DNA of 64,000 nucleotides, taken from the NCBI GenBank assembly GCA_008711295.1, contig VUYV01000041.1:2862368-2926367 (forward strand), in the 5' to 3' direction. Under the pieces are notes generated by a model. The model had not been told where the DNA came from and searched no databases. It saw nothing but the letters and a program-made list of their open reading frames with translations. The position numbers were made by a program, and so were the translations under genes. This document shows positions 1-14,500 of the stretch, one piece after another (position 1 is the stretch's first letter; each line of letters opens with the position of its first letter). The stretch is from Anarhynchus alexandrinus (Eukaryota > Chordata > Aves > Charadriiformes > Charadriidae).

Positions 1-3000
1 GTTCACTAAGCAAAATCAAACAATTATTAACCAAGCAATAATTTCACTTTTGCTTTGGCTTTACAAGAGCATCTTCTGTTTTCTTGAGCCCCCGCATCAG
101 ATAATAGCTTCTTAAATTGTTTTGGGATCTTAACTTGATTTCTCAATTTACAGCCCTTCTTTATACCTCAACAGAGAGATTCTGAATTTAGGTAGGACCT
201 AACAGGAAAGATGCCATAGAACTCTTTTTTATTTTCTTTTTTCCTTTAGTCTTTTAAGTCTTTTATCCTTGGCTTTTCCCAGAAGCGTACAGCTAGGATC
301 CATTGAGGGAGTCGGGCAGTGAGGCTCACTGTCTTACCTACAGCTATTACAAGTATGAGGCACTATGAAAAAATATAACAGCCTTATCAGCTATTGCCTC
401 CACAGAGAGACAGTGTGCTTTTACGTCTTACAAAAAAGCAGCTGAACATGCCAAAATTATTGAAATTGATTGCAGGGACTGGTGATATTAAAACCTGAAA
501 ATGGACGAACCAGCAATAGTAATTGTTACCTCTCTGGAGGAAAGTGAGATGCAAGCAGCTGTGAAAGGGTTGTGAAATACTCTAATGGTACAAAAAGGAT
601 TTGAGACAAAACGTTATAGTAGGGTATGCTTATTGGCTCTGATGTGTTGGTGTGTATTTTTCAGTTGAGTGGGAACTTCAGCTTCTATAATTTTGCCTGT
701 ATGTTGAAGGCTTTCTTAAAAAATAAACAAACAAACAAACACCCACAAAAAATGCAATGAAATACTGGAGGAAGAGATAGAATAACAATAAAGATGCTGA
801 GACACTCCTACAAAAAGCAGAGTAGAATGGACACTCCTTTTAAAATAGCGAAAGGATGAGAAAAGAAGAATTTAGCAGAGTGGTGTGTGCAAGATTCTGT
901 TCATTCAGCATTCCTATATATTTTTGATTACTTAATGGAAATAGAAAAAACATCTAAAAATAATGAAGATCACAAGGAAATGTGTGTAAAGCAGCAGCGT
1001 GGATGAATCTATTTTAACAAATACTTTGGAGCTGTGGAAACTTGTTTTTTAGTAGTTATGGTGATGCTAACACTTGAAGTAATTCCAATATACTATAAAA
1101 TAGTTAATGTTGGGGCATTCCATGGCAGAGAATCTCTCAGAATCATCTCAGTGAAGCTTAAATTACTAATTGCCTTCTAAATGAATTGGGAACTGAGATT
1201 GAAAGGTTAATTGTGACTTCAGGCTACAGTGTCCTATGCGGTGTCTAAATCAACAGTGCCTGAAAATGAAGCCTCGGGCTTATTTGAAGCTTCTATAATA
1301 ATACAAATAAGCTAGTCTGAACTAGTCTTGGTCATCTTTTAAAGGTTTTTATGCTGCTTAGGATTTATTTTTCTGGCTGTAATAGCTTGATGGCAGTTCT
1401 TAAGTTTTGACAGTTTATCTTGCTGTATGCCTGATTAGGACTGGCATGTTTTGTTTCATTAATATTTTGCTATTGCATTAGGAAAATACAGCGCCATGTA
1501 TATGCTTCATCCCATAAACTGTTCATTCCGAGGCAAACTAACAATCCCTTCATTTTCTGTGTCAAATAAAAAAGCCCCACATCTATATTTAGATAACTTG
1601 CTCACGAGATACGCCAAGATATTCTTACTCAGTGGGCAGCACGGTGAGTTGGCAGTGATGGTGTTTCACATGACTGATAATGCAGAAGTTTCTCTCAGTA
1701 GTGCTGTGGGTAGGGCAAAGAATTGTGATGAAGAGGGAACAAGATAGAGATAGTTCACAGTATCCCCAAAATACCTATCAGAAGAGCTGCTCAAAAATAA
1801 CCACTACTGCATGCCTGTGGTATTTTAGAAAAGGGGAATTGATATGTAGTAGAAAAGATTCTGTTTATTTAAATATTTACTACTATTTCCAAACTCATTT
1901 AGAGGCTACAAGGGATTTCATCCCTTCATCCAGAGACAACTTTAAGAGAACTATATATATGCTTACGTTATAGATGACTTCAGAGGTAAAAGTACAGAAA
2001 GAGTAATCAGTAAATACAAAACTGCTTTCTGTTTCGACAGAAACACCATAGTATTTATGATGAAAGTTTAAGGCGTAAGGTACAAGGAGAGCCACTGTTT
2101 TCCAGCACAAGCACATGGCTGATAAAGTCAGATTAACACAGTGACTTTGTCACCATCATCTTCTCTGAAGAAGAGGACGCAACCACAGATACCACCAGGA
2201 GTGCATCTACCCATGGCTACAGTAGTGCATCCTATCCCTGAACTGGCAGCTTGTTTGATTCTGGAAAATGACTGGGGGTGAACTGACTTTTGATTGTTAA
2301 TCATCTAATCATCCACTGTGGTTTTTCTTTAAAAAATAAAGAAGAGAAAAAATAAAATAAAAAAAAAAATCAAAAAAAACCCTCAACAAAATGTATCAGG
2401 TAGAAGAACCTGAGGGCTGTGTTAGGCTGTGAGCCGAGCATATACAGGATAAAGACATATAGGGATTACATTGACTGGTGAGGCAGATACTGTAGGCAAG
2501 ATCTGGTAGATAGCTCTCTCAGCTGTCATAGTTTCCTTTACACGAATAGTAAGTGCATATGCACCACAAAGGCAAGAAAAGGAGCTTACTGCTTAAACGT
2601 TGCGGTGATTCACAGGAAGAAAAAAAATGTACACGGTGAGTGGCTCTCGTTTGTGGACACTTACTAAGCATCCTGAATCATCAGCAGTTAATTATTAAAA
2701 AATTTTAGTAGGTTTTTAACTGAAACTTTCTATTGGATAAGCTGATCTTTCATTTAGAAAATCCCTCACCCAACACAGGCCAGCTAGTTTGATCTTCATC
2801 CTTCAACAGTGAGGGGGTTATGTTTGTGCAAGCAGAATACAGCCTCACCTAGAAATATGCTTGTTTCTGACTTCAAAAAGGGCAGGTTTTCTAAAACTTT
2901 GAAGTGTTGGCACAGTTGCCCTGAATGGTTTAAATGGAAAATGATAGCAAAGTCTGGGAGTGGGCATCCTGTAGAATATGCTTAGGCAAAAGAACTGTGA

Positions 3001-5412
3001 TTTCACAGGTGTGAAAATAATGTTTTTTTGATGGGAAGGAATCTTAGTTAAAGGAAATGAAAGCAGTAATTAAAAGAAATATGAAGGGTAGGAAAAGGGG
3101 CAATAAAATGTCCATTAACAAAAGTAAAATTTAATTAATAAGGGACTAAAAAGTGAATTCCAGTGTGGTTAGAGATAAAGGGCTTAATACATTTTGCAAT
3201 GGGGAAAAAAATATCCCAGATCAGATGTAGATTCAGTGACAGATGTGGATGGTAAAACTGTGAGTAATATAGTAAAGTAAGGAACAGCAGTAGTTATTTC
3301 TGTTGCAGGTTTTGACTGAAGCAGGGGGATATGTCTACCTCATGTAGTGCTACAGATGCAATAAAGATGTTTGTCATCTATAAAATAAAGGGGTATGAGA
3401 TGGCATCTGCTAAAATAAACATTCTCAGGCCAACAGGTCATTTGACTGTGAATTAGATAGACTAGGCAAGGAGCTTTTTGAATTGAAGTTAACAAGTAAC
3501 TGCAGAAGTCTTAGTGTCCTACTAGTGCTGTTCCAGGGGAATCTCCAGTGAAAAGCCACTTTTCTTGCCTTCTTGAAGCTTGTGGAATCTCTGTGGGAAC
3601 CATCCCTGGTGTACTCCATGTGCTGCCATCCTCAGCACTTGTCTCCCTGGTGGCCGCTCTCTTTGCGCATGAAGTTGATGGTTTCCAAACTGAAATATCT
3701 GGGTGTCCCTCTGCACCCTGGGTGCTGCAGTCGTGGCTCAGGGTCTCGTTTGAACTCTGTGATGAGCTTGCAGTCTCCTTCCTCCCCCCATCCCATTCAG
3801 TTCTGGGAGACAGTAACTGCTTGGGTGTTTCCTGAGTCCTTCCTGTGTTGTCTTAATAGAACCAAGCTATTTTAATCTCTTCTATATCTTCGTGACTGAC
3901 CAAAGTCTGTCTGCAGGCCAACTTATCTTGTCTTCATCTCTAAATATATTTATATGTAGTGATCAGCGTTTGTGTGTTGTTCCTTTGGGCTGTTTTTTAA
4001 CTCTGCCTTGAGCACTCAATAATCAACACCCTGCTGTGGCTGCCAGAGCATCCTCACACAGCTGGTATTCCTTCCTTCTGCTATTCATGTTACCAGCAGC
4101 CACCTCCCATGGGATCCACGTGGACAGGTTTTCTTTCTGGTAACTAACACATTTGGAGGTGGTGAGCCTGAAGAGTTGCCCTCAATCCCTGCCCACAAGT
4201 TCAGTTGCCCTGAACTTGCCATTCAAAGTTAGGAAAAGAAAAGATCACTCGTAACCATCCCATGCGTAGGGAGGCAGAGGGCAACTACATGGAGAAGTGT
4301 GTAGCCCTGACAGACGTTGGCTGCACAAAATTAGGTGTTCATCAGCGCAGTGAGATCTCTGCTGGTTGCAACAGCTTGGGGGCAAGGGTTTCTGGATTTG
4401 CTTTTTGCTTTGTAGGGTAGCTAATCACTTTTGGCTCATATCACAATAAGCCTGTGGCATCCCACCGTCTTTTTGTAGGCCTTGAACACAGATTATGTGA
4501 ATTTAGCCACAGCTTTAGCGTAATTGGCAATTATCAGATATTTTTAAGGATTAAAAGTAGGAGCCCAGGGATTTGTTGTGATTCTATGTTCAGGCTCCCT
4601 TTCCTCTAGTCTCTGTTTTCTTCTTTATCTTTCCCTACCTCCTTTTTTATTTTCTACCAGAATTGCATTTCTTAAATCTCTACTGAAGTTGTCAATGCTA
4701 GTTAGAGGAAGAATGTTGTGTGCCTGTCTCATGCTATTTCTGCATGGCAAATAAGGCTGAAGCTAATGAAAAGAGACCTCTATAATCATTGTACAGCAGC
4801 AGAACAAGGTTATACTTTATGGCTTTGACAGCTACCTGGAAGGTGTCTATCTCTGGGGGATGGGAGTTCTTAATCACAAAAGGTTCTGCTTTCTTGTTTT
4901 TAAGAAGGATTACTAGACAGAACGGTTATACTATTGCCATCCCTGATGCAGTTGTTTAGTGTATGCATTGAGAAAAAACCCTGTATATATACATGCATCT
5001 AAATGTCAGAGAAAGCTCCAGTCTGAGTACCATATGTGGAACAAGTCCTGATGCCATGAGATAGAGGAGAGCAAAGCGGCTATGATCTGTCTTTATCCTT
5101 CTGGCACACAGTACAAATGTTGCACTATACGTGTACATAGCAATAAGGGAATAGATTTATCAAACTTTGCTGTCAGGCAAACTCTGATGGACAAGAATAA
5201 CATAAATACTCCAAAGGTACTGTGGCTTTTGCTCGCTGTCAGCAAGCATTGTATCAATACCGGCATAGGTAAAACATTGCATCTTCAGATTACCCACTAC
5301 TGTTTTCAACATTTCTGATACCAAGTAGGCAATTTCTTGTGGGGTAAAACAGAAAGCTCTTTACATAAATAAAGCATGGTATGTTTATCGACTATATGTA
5401 TTTTAATTTTAG
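1..5412 (+). other. FGD6: FGD6 intron 2, 3' part
   Basis: I recognise no exon here. It holds a short (CAAA)n run at about 722-743, an A-rich stretch at about 2,330-2,385, and a segment of higher GC at about 3,520-3,870 that is open in several frames on both strands but resembles no protein I know. The intron assignment follows from the in-frame acceptor at 5,411. Confidence 0.8.
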
Positions 5413-5560
5413 GTCCTTAGAAGACCACCATAATCATCCTAATGTGGTAATGGGAGATCTTCAGTCAGATGAAGAAGATATCATGAACAGTTCTGATGAA
5501 GATGATGACACAAATTCTGATTCCAGCAAAGGGGAGCCTGATCCTCAAGAAGATAAACAG
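5413..5560 (+). CDS. FGD6: FGD6 exon 3 (acidic linker before the DH domain)
   Basis: The acceptor is AATTTTAG and the donor is CAG|GTATCT. The exon is 148 bp. Its first base completes a split codon, then 49 codons follow and it ends in phase 0. It encodes a strongly acidic, serine-rich stretch, including [15 protein letters not shown], with many casein-kinase-2-like S/T-x-x-E/D sites. No folded domain is expected; it is the linker between the long N-terminal region and the GEF domain. The exon number assumes the 21-exon mammalian layout. Confidence 0.93.
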
Positions 5561-8500
5561 GTATCTTTTTATCTTTATTTTCTGAAGCTGTTCCTCACTC
5601 TTGCACTATTTTGTAAGTTGTAACCTGTTGGAATGTTTTCAAATAAAAAGCATTGAGTCAACATAACTTTATATATTTCTTTTTATCGTTCTTATTGTTT
5701 AGTGCGTTTTTTTTCCCTAAAATTTTAATTTAATATGTGTACGTTAATCTTTCACTGAATCGTGGAGCTGTAGACCTGCCTACCATGCCCCTCTAATAGA
5801 GCTATATGCACAAATGCGTGTTTAGATATCTTCAGTTTTGAGACTTGTAAATACCTTTTAATGAGGCTGTCTGCCCCTCACAGATCCTGAAGTGCACAAT
5901 GTCTCTTGTGCACTGAACGTTTATAATCAACTTTTGCTTTGTCAGCCTTGGTGAAGTCCAAGGAAAGGTGCCAGGTGAAGGTTGCAAGGTTTGAGAAGAT
6001 CCTTCTGAAAAATCTCTCAGAAGCTGTAGTTTTGCCTGGATTGCCCTATTTCAGGGGTCTCGGCCATGCAGCAAAGGCTGTGTCCCAGTAACCATTTCTG
6101 TGCAGACAGCTTTCTTGCGTTTGCAGGTTCTGCGTACTAACCTGCTAAATCACTGCTTGGCACACAGGGGACAGATGACAACCAGTTTTTAATTCTTCCT
6201 TTTCAATGGCATGAAACACAAAGTTCCTTAATTCACTCCTTTGGTGCTGTGGAGAGACTATTGGTGTGCGTGCGAGACACCTGTCGTTGGAGGGCTGCAG
6301 ACCCACCTCTGTGGCCTTTGGAGGGGTGTAAGCCACAACTGACTGTTGTGGTTGAGGTCTGACCTCCTGCTAGCTTCTGCGAGCATCAGCTTGGAATGAT
6401 TTCCCCTATTTTAACCTTATTTCTTCTTCAAATGAGGAGCAGGAAGACAGCACTAACTACTTAGAATGAAATGAAGTTCTGGGTGTCCTATCCTTCTCCT
6501 TGGGGATACCCTCTTTCTTCTCAGTCCTGGCTGCCCTGACACCAGCCTGCCCGTAGACTCAACACTAGTCCTGGCAGCTCTGTTTCCTTGATAGTAGTTA
6601 TATTTCCTTCCTTCCCTTAAAAATTAATAGTAATTAAAAAAAAAAAAAAAGCACTGAGACTTTTTAGTGCTGGAAGAGAAGACTCGATGATGATGCATCA
6701 GACCTGAATGTCATTTAACTAAATCCTCTGAGAATAATAAATTGAGGGAGGGAGGAAAGGGTGTCGAGGGAAAAGCTCGTTCCTGTGAAACGAAGCAGGA
6801 CTGTACCTGTGGAGAAGCTAACTTAACTGGCGTGCCCCTAGAACCGCCCTCAACTTTTCAGGACAGAGTTTTACAGGAAAGCATTCCCGTTGCGAGGCTT
6901 CTCGGGCAGGTTTCACGCAGTAATTCAGCGCTCGCTGTGAAGCATCTGCTCGTCAGCTTGCTTCAGCCGCCTGCGGCACGTGCGGCCGGCAGCTGGGGAT
7001 TAACAGCAGCTTCCTAATGGGGAGAGCAGCTGCAGAGGAGAATGAAGCAGTCTCTGCATCGGTCATCAGCTGGGCTTGTTTTTATTTTTCCTTACCACAA
7101 GCATGTGGCTGGTTGGATGCTTTTTGTGCGTTAGAGGAGCTACACGGTTCCTTCCCAATGCCGTGCCTGAGAGCCCAATTTGTATCCCTTCGTTTCTCCC
7201 ATTAGAGACTCTCTTCGGCCCAGGCTATCTTTGGCTGAGCAAGTGCAAAGTGGCCGTTTTGGTGCCAGCTGGTATGTGAAAAGTCTTTTCAAATAGGGTT
7301 GAAAACAGACTGTGATATTTCGTTTTGTAATTGTTTAGTGTTAGCATCTTGTTCTCAAAATACTAATTTTCATCTCATTTGCAACTGACAACTCTACAGT
7401 GATGGCAGACACCTTGCTCTGCATAATTGAGTTACTTGTCAATTCAGTCTTATAGGGAGCGTGTCAGCTGTGCTTTCTAAAAAGGCATCGAGGCCTGAGG
7501 ATAGGTGTTACAATCTCGCCTGAATCCAATTGACCCTCACTGGGTAGATCTAAGTGTTTTTTTGGAAATAAGTTCCATTTTAGAAGTAAAATCCCAGCTC
7601 TGTGCAAAGATGTATGTGTAGTATATGAAATAAGTAAATAATGTATTTTGCATACATGTGATGCAACACTAAATTATCAAATTCAGAAATTAATTTTAGG
7701 TTAGTAATTCAGCACTGTGTCAGTTACACTCAAATGAAAAAATTAATTTAGATTTCTTTATTATTTTGAATATAACAATATTATTAAACCCAGCCTTTGA
7801 ATATCATCAGTTCTGTACTTTGATTTCTATCACTTGAGACTCATTTATAGGTTCAGAGACCTCAAACTCCAGATGAATCTTGCACCACTAGTGCTTATGG
7901 ACCAAAAGTTCATGTATGCAAGGCCACCGATATCTGCTTTTCTAGACAAACTGTTCAATGCCTGTATTGTGCTACCACACTCAGTACAGCCTGCCCAGGA
8001 CTTCCATCGCACTTGTGTTGTATCTCCTGTGATGTTTCAGTGCTCCTTATCCAGGCTTTTTCTTTGCAGCCCATTGAAATGAAAGCCTGAATATCTAATA
8101 GATGTGGTGACAGCTGGGAGCAGAGGAGCATATGGCAAACCATGAGAGCTGTTGTGGAGAAAGGTGTTTCATCTGAGGGAAATCATACATGGGAGTTACA
8201 CTGTGTAGAAAACATATTTGCATCCTGACACCTACCCCCTTCTGCTTTGCTATACCTGTTCCTTCTATCTGATGTTGAACAGCAGCATTGATTTTTTTGG
8301 AAGCCAAATTTGTGCACATAAAAAACATCGTCATCTCCACAGTGTTTCAGGTAGACAACCAGGCTCACGCTTCTACAGCTTTGCAGTACGGTTGCTACGT
8401 TTTTCAAGCAACTCCTTTAGTACATGGTCAGAAGCTGACTCTTCTCTTCAGTGCGATATTTTTCTCCTTTCGTCTTCTTTTTCAGTAAAGAAAATGTGTA

Positions 8501-11500
8501 TTTCTTCTAAGATGTTCCTGAAACCCATTTGAGTTTACTGCAAATACTTCTGTTGCTGTATTAATCAGAAAAAGATTGAATAATATACAAATATTATCTG
8601 TACTTTACTACTTTCGCTAACCAATAATTGTCACTTGCTAGGGCTTCATTTTTTTTTATAGGCTTCAGTGCTTCCTGTAATAATTAAATAGAAAGGCTGA
8701 TAGTGTTATAAAAACTACTCTTAGCTAACATTGTTGTTTCTAGCTACAAGCTAAATTGATTTTCTCAGATCATGAAAAGCCAGAAGATTTCAAAGCCAGG
8801 AGACTGCAAAGCAGTATAAAAGATTTTTGTTAGAAATAATTATAGAATAATTACACTGAATTTGAGGAACTACTAGCCTGAAATTATTTTTACGACAGTT
8901 TTAGTAGGTGCATAGTATAACGTATAATTTTATTTGCAGAGTAAGGCAGCTGGAAAGAAAACAAAGGTTTACCATATTGCCAAGGAGATCATGAGCTCAG
9001 AGAAAGTGTAAGTGTCAATGCTAAACTTAACAGCTATTCAGTTTATTTTAATTGGGTAATTAAAATGTAACTATTTGCTTTTTCTTGCTTTTCTGATAGG
9101 TTTGTGGATGTGCTAAAGCTCTTACACATTGTAAGTATCAAAAAAAAGCAGCTTACCCTTCTATTTGTTTAATCTGTTGAAGTTCTATGTTTAGGCTTTA
9201 TTGTAGTGAATGTGACTTCTTTTTCTGCTGTGTCTACATATTAAAAATATAAAAATTAATCTAATTAGGCAGAAGTTTACCGTTTCAGATTTTATATAAT
9301 AGATGAATATTTTGGTGGTTCCTTCTGCATCTCCTTAATTAATGTATGCCATCTTCCAGCTGAGTGGGGGTATTGCTTGAATATTGAAAATGGAATATAT
9401 ATCCATTTATGTTAATCAGCATCACATTTATAAGCCAGCTTGTACCATAGCAACCAAAATAAAATCTTTGCTTAGAATAACTTTTAAAGTAGTGGGGGGA
9501 GGCAGGAACAATTTACCTTTAGAAATGAAAAATAAAAATACACATTCTTTAGGTAATCTAACTAATTAGCTCTGATGGTGCATCCATCTCCATGGCAGCA
9601 TATTTTTTGGGCTGCAGTTCTTTGACAGATGCTTGCTTTCTGGTAACAGCTGTGATTGCAGTATGTGCAACGTGTTGTCCACAGCAAGGGTTAAGTATTT
9701 AATCCATGCTTATGCAGACCAGTCATCTGTTAAACGTGCTGTGTAGAAGGTGATAATAGTAAATTAATGGAGAATTTAGCTTTCTCTAGCTCCATTTTAT
9801 GTGTTTTCTGTCAACTTTTAACTGATATGTATTTGTACCATTTTGTCACCCTATGAAGTGCAAGCATAGGGATTTTTTTTCCTTGGGCGGTAGAAGTGGT
9901 TATATTGCAAACAGATGCGTTGGTCTATCTCGGTCTCTTGAGAAGCGTATTCTGTGAAACTGGGAACAAAGGCTCTTATAGATGGATGTATACAGTCCTG
10001 TTGTATAGAGATCTTTCAGGAAACCAACCACTTACCAAACCACTGGCTGATTCCTCTATTGCTTTCCATTTTACTAATTGATTTTCTTATTCTGTTCAAG
10101 CTTGGTTTTTAAAAGCTGGGTCAGCAGTTGCGGCCAACATATAATTTATATTCAACATAATTTCTAGTACAGAACTCAAGCTTACATACTGGTTAAAAGG
10201 AAGAGAGTTGTCCTAATGAGTATAGACAAGTTTTAAGTTCTATGATTTTTATTTATCATATTTTTCAGGCATATAACTTATATCTTAAAGGTGTCTTCGC
10301 TTTTCAGTGTACCAGTTCTTCCAGTAACATGTGCAGTACTGGAAGAAAAGGCTGTTGGTGAGGAGGATGCAGGCAAGCAGAGGAAGAACGTGGGAGAGAG
10401 AAAATAGTAGGGAGTTCAGGAAGTTTCTGGGATAAACTTAAGATTGTCCGAACAGTGTACATGTACATGCTGTAGGATGTGTTTTGCTTTTGTTTTAATG
10501 GATAACTCACAACTTTATTCATGTAAGTATGCTAGTTTCTAGCTGCCAAATAAAAACCATTAGAGATGTTTTTGTTGGCTAGCAATAACAATCAACATGT
10601 ATTCAGCCTGGTCTAACAGAGAGGATGCTAGGCCAGGAGTCAAGGAAATAATTTGTCCTCAGCTTGTCTGTTGGCCTGCAGCGTGAACTGTGGTGAGTGT
10701 TCTTGTCAGAGTGGGCGCCAGTTTTGAGGCGCTGTGTGTGTGTGTGTATGCATTCTCCATGAAATAAAATTGCCTTACCTGAAAAAGTTTGCAGGAACAC
10801 ATTTTTTTTTTTATTTCCACAGAGTGGTATGCCTGAGATTTTGTATATGTTCGTCACAGGCATTACTGAATCTGTTTATTTAATCATATATTTCTTATGG
10901 ATAATATTTAAGCATTGATAAAATTATGCTTTTGATTTCATGTGCACTAAACCACTTTGGCTTACTAGCTTCAATGTCAGGATTACTAACTGCCACTCAA
11001 GCAACCTCTGACAGATTTCTGGAATGAAAACTGAGATTCTCGCCAGGCTGGGCTCTTTTACCCATAGTAAAGATTTGGTTGGTCAGGGGAGGCGCCTTTA
11101 CACCTTCTGAACCAGTATTTTTCCAAAGAGTAAATACTCAAAATCCAGTGACTAGTCACCACCAGTGACATTAGTGGTGATCTGAAATTAATAGTATTCT
11201 CCTCAGTCTGTCTTACCAATGCCAGTTAAGGCAGCTCATGGCTTCATACAGCCAGGGAACTGGACTGTTGATGTAAGAAAAAGGTTTTTAAGTTGCTACT
11301 GCTTAGAGCATTTGAAGTGGAGTCTAAAGCAGTCGAGAAGTTGAGAATGTGATTGCAAACTGTTTCCAAGTACCACTGAATTATTTTAATTTTTTTTAGC
11401 ATTTTTTTCTTTTATATTGACAAAGTCAAGTTAGGTGGAGCAACTCTTCCAAGATACCAGGGTGCCGGCCTGTTTGGGTACTGTCGCACTTTATAAGTAC

Positions 11501-14500
11501 ACCTGGCTGCTTCTGTTGAAGACAGACTACAAAAATTCTCTAGAAAATGATAAACACTTGGGAACACTTCTGTGATATGAAATAAGCTGGTCATACCAGA
11601 GATAACTGGCATTGCACACTGAGCTCTCTCAAACATACCCGGTGAATGGAGTTGCTTGAGGGAGGAATCAAACATTAGATGTAATCTTGAATTCTCGATA
11701 TTTCTGTAGCTATTGTAATGTTCTTTTAGAAGACAAAATTCCAGTAAAATGCTAGTAGGAACTCCTGAGAACAAAGAGGCTTAAATCAAACCAGCTCATC
11801 TGTATGCATCTTTGTGAGATGGTCAATGCATGGCCTACAGAGGGTAAAGGAGGGCTGAGAAGATGCGAGAAGTGCTGTTTCTTCCCTAAGAGCACTTGCA
11901 GGGAAAAAAAGGAATGGGGTGAACTGAATGTAAAACATAAGTAACAGAAACAAGCTTGTCACTGCTGTCTGAGGTGCTCTGTGCCCAAAAAATACCTGGT
12001 GTTCCTGGAAAAGGAGTAAGGCAGGATTGGGGCCAGTTGTACTTCTTTGTTGTGGGATTCTTTGGAAATGGTTTGCTTTGCACATGTGAGAGGACCTCCT
12101 CAGCAACATCCTGGTGCTGTAAGGGTGAGCTGCCGGGCTTGTTTTCTGCCATTTCCTTTGCCCATTTTTGTTCCGAATGTTGTTCTTTTGCCAAAACCCA
12201 CCACTCTGTTCTACCATCGTTTTTGATTTTGTTTCCCTCTGCTGCTACGGTATGGGCAGTGAGGCTTCTGGTCCAGCAGAGGAACATGCTTTTTGGGATG
12301 GCTCCTTCCACTGCAAGGCTTAGTGTATAACTTTGTGCTGTGTAAGCAAAGAAAAGCTTAGGCCTGTGGGATTTTGCATGTGCCTTTAGATCTGCACTTC
12401 TGACTGAGACCCCTGTTCTGTCCTTATTAGGAGTCTGAGAGCAAGTAGGAGGTTGTCAGGAGGTACCTCTGACTTTTCTACAGCCACAAGATCAGCCTCT
12501 TACTGGAGAAGGCAAATGAGAGGTCAAATATTTTCTTTTTTCTATTGTGTGTCTTTCCGTAGACATGAGAGTGAGAAATTCTAGTTTAAAATGTTTTCAT
12601 TTTTAGAAGACAATTGCAAAATTATATATATACACATATATATAAGCTATATAGGGAGAGTTTTATATATCTATAAAAACTTAGACTTTTTCTATATTGT
12701 AGCCAAATATTATGAAAAATAATTCATAGTAGATTTGGGAAAAGGGTGTAATGTGCATATTGAGAAATAAAATAGCTATGGGTTTTGGAGCAAAGAAAGT
12801 CCTGACCTCTGGTCCTGGTTTACAACTGACCTACTGTTTGGCTGTGAAATATTCTCTCAACCTCCAACTCCTTTTTCTCCAACTGTAAAGCTTCAATATT
12901 TGACCAGTCTGAGATTAATATGTTGATAAATTTTTAGTCTATGAAGTGCTTTAGAATTGCTGATTGAGGCATTTGACAATGAATTGCAGCTGTAGTCATC
13001 TTATTAAGAAGGCTAATGCAATAGTTTTGGTTTGGAAGGAAACGTTGTTCTACTACCCAGCCTATTCCTTGAAATAACATTCTCGGAATATGCCACAGTA
13101 AAATCATTGATTATTGTAAAAAATTGGCTATCTTGTATCATTAAAGACTTATAAATTATTTTACTACCTGAGAAAAAAGGTGTGGAACTATTTGGCAGCT
13201 TTCCAGAAGCAATCTCATATGTTTGAAAAATGTCACAATCCACACTTACTCATAGTCTTCATTAACTATCGTTGCTACAGTTTAACTGAACAGTTTATGG
13301 CTAATAGTCTAACTCTAGACTGCCTATTTATGCTTTAAATAATATATTTGTGAAATCTTCTGTAGCTGTATTCCTAGCAGTCGTGTTTACAGTTTGTCAC
13401 ATATAGCCGCCTGGCTGTTCCCCAGAGCGTGAAACTTCCTCCCCTTCCCTCCTCCCCCCCGTAGGATGTGTGTCTGTGTGTTCCTTGAAAAGCGTCCAAG
13501 TGCAAACATATTTTTTTTCCCTTAAATTAAACTGATATTTGAGCTATCTGCAGGTGTATTTAGCTGGGAGTTGTATCTCAGCGGAAGGGATTACGGCTTA
13601 TTTTTGCTTTGCTGATGGTATGTTCTAGGAGAACAGATCCAAGATGAATATTGGTTGAAGCCTTAGAAGTAAAATATGTGACCACGTTTAGATCATGTAG
13701 TTCTTTCTCTTTCCAGTTAAATTTACAAGGAGCTTTAATTTCATCCAGTTGAAATTATCTTCTTTCAGCTGTTAGATTCCTGAAGGTGCACTTGACCTAG
13801 TCAGCAGCTGAGCGAGGGTTTAGTCCGGTCAGTACCTATTCTGGTTTACAGCTAAACCTTGTTCCTTTGCTCCTTAGACTGATGCGGGCAGGTCGCTTCG
13901 CGACGCTCTGGGAATCCTCCGGTGGAAAGAACTGAGGGGGATTGTGAGTCAGGGCCTTCGCAGAGGGGAAGTGCGTGGGCTGGTCGCAGATGATTCACAA
14001 CAGGGTCGGAATTATTTCAGATATCGCAGCCCTTTGCTTATTTAAGGAAGCTGCATTGAAGGAGGGGCAGGAGGAAACAAAAGCAGCGACGGTGGTATCC
14101 TCCTCAAATATTGTTTAAAAGCTGCACAGCTCTAGGGGCAGTGTACACTAAGAATAAATAAAATTCCCTAAACATTTTCAAGTTGGGAATGTATTATCAG
14201 GCAGTAATTCAGCAATAATATGTTCTCAGAAGCCTTTTAAAACTGTCTAAACTAGATTTTCATATGGACAAGTACCCAGTGGGGCTGCTGTCTTAGTCTA
14301 GAATAAACTAAGACTGTTTCTGGTTTGGAAAGAATGTGCTTTCCAGGGACGGTGATGAGTGCTATCCTCTTAAAGTAGCTGTGTGAGAACAATTGCCTTT
14401 GCCTAAGCAGTAAAAAGTGATATCAGAAGATTATTATTGGGCCAGAATATAATGTAGAACTAGAAACTGTAACCCAGCACTTCAGAAAGCGTACAATAGC

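Noticed and set aside
5561..8939. Possible U12-type intron (donor GTATCTTTT, TATAAC near the acceptor)
   Set aside because: The donor differs from the strict ATCCTT core and the branch-site match is poor; an ordinary U2-type intron fits.
11786..12330. Overlapping open frames of 124-143 codons on both strands
   Set aside because: They lie inside FGD6 intron 5 with no known domain, and both strands are equally open, which argues against coding constraint.
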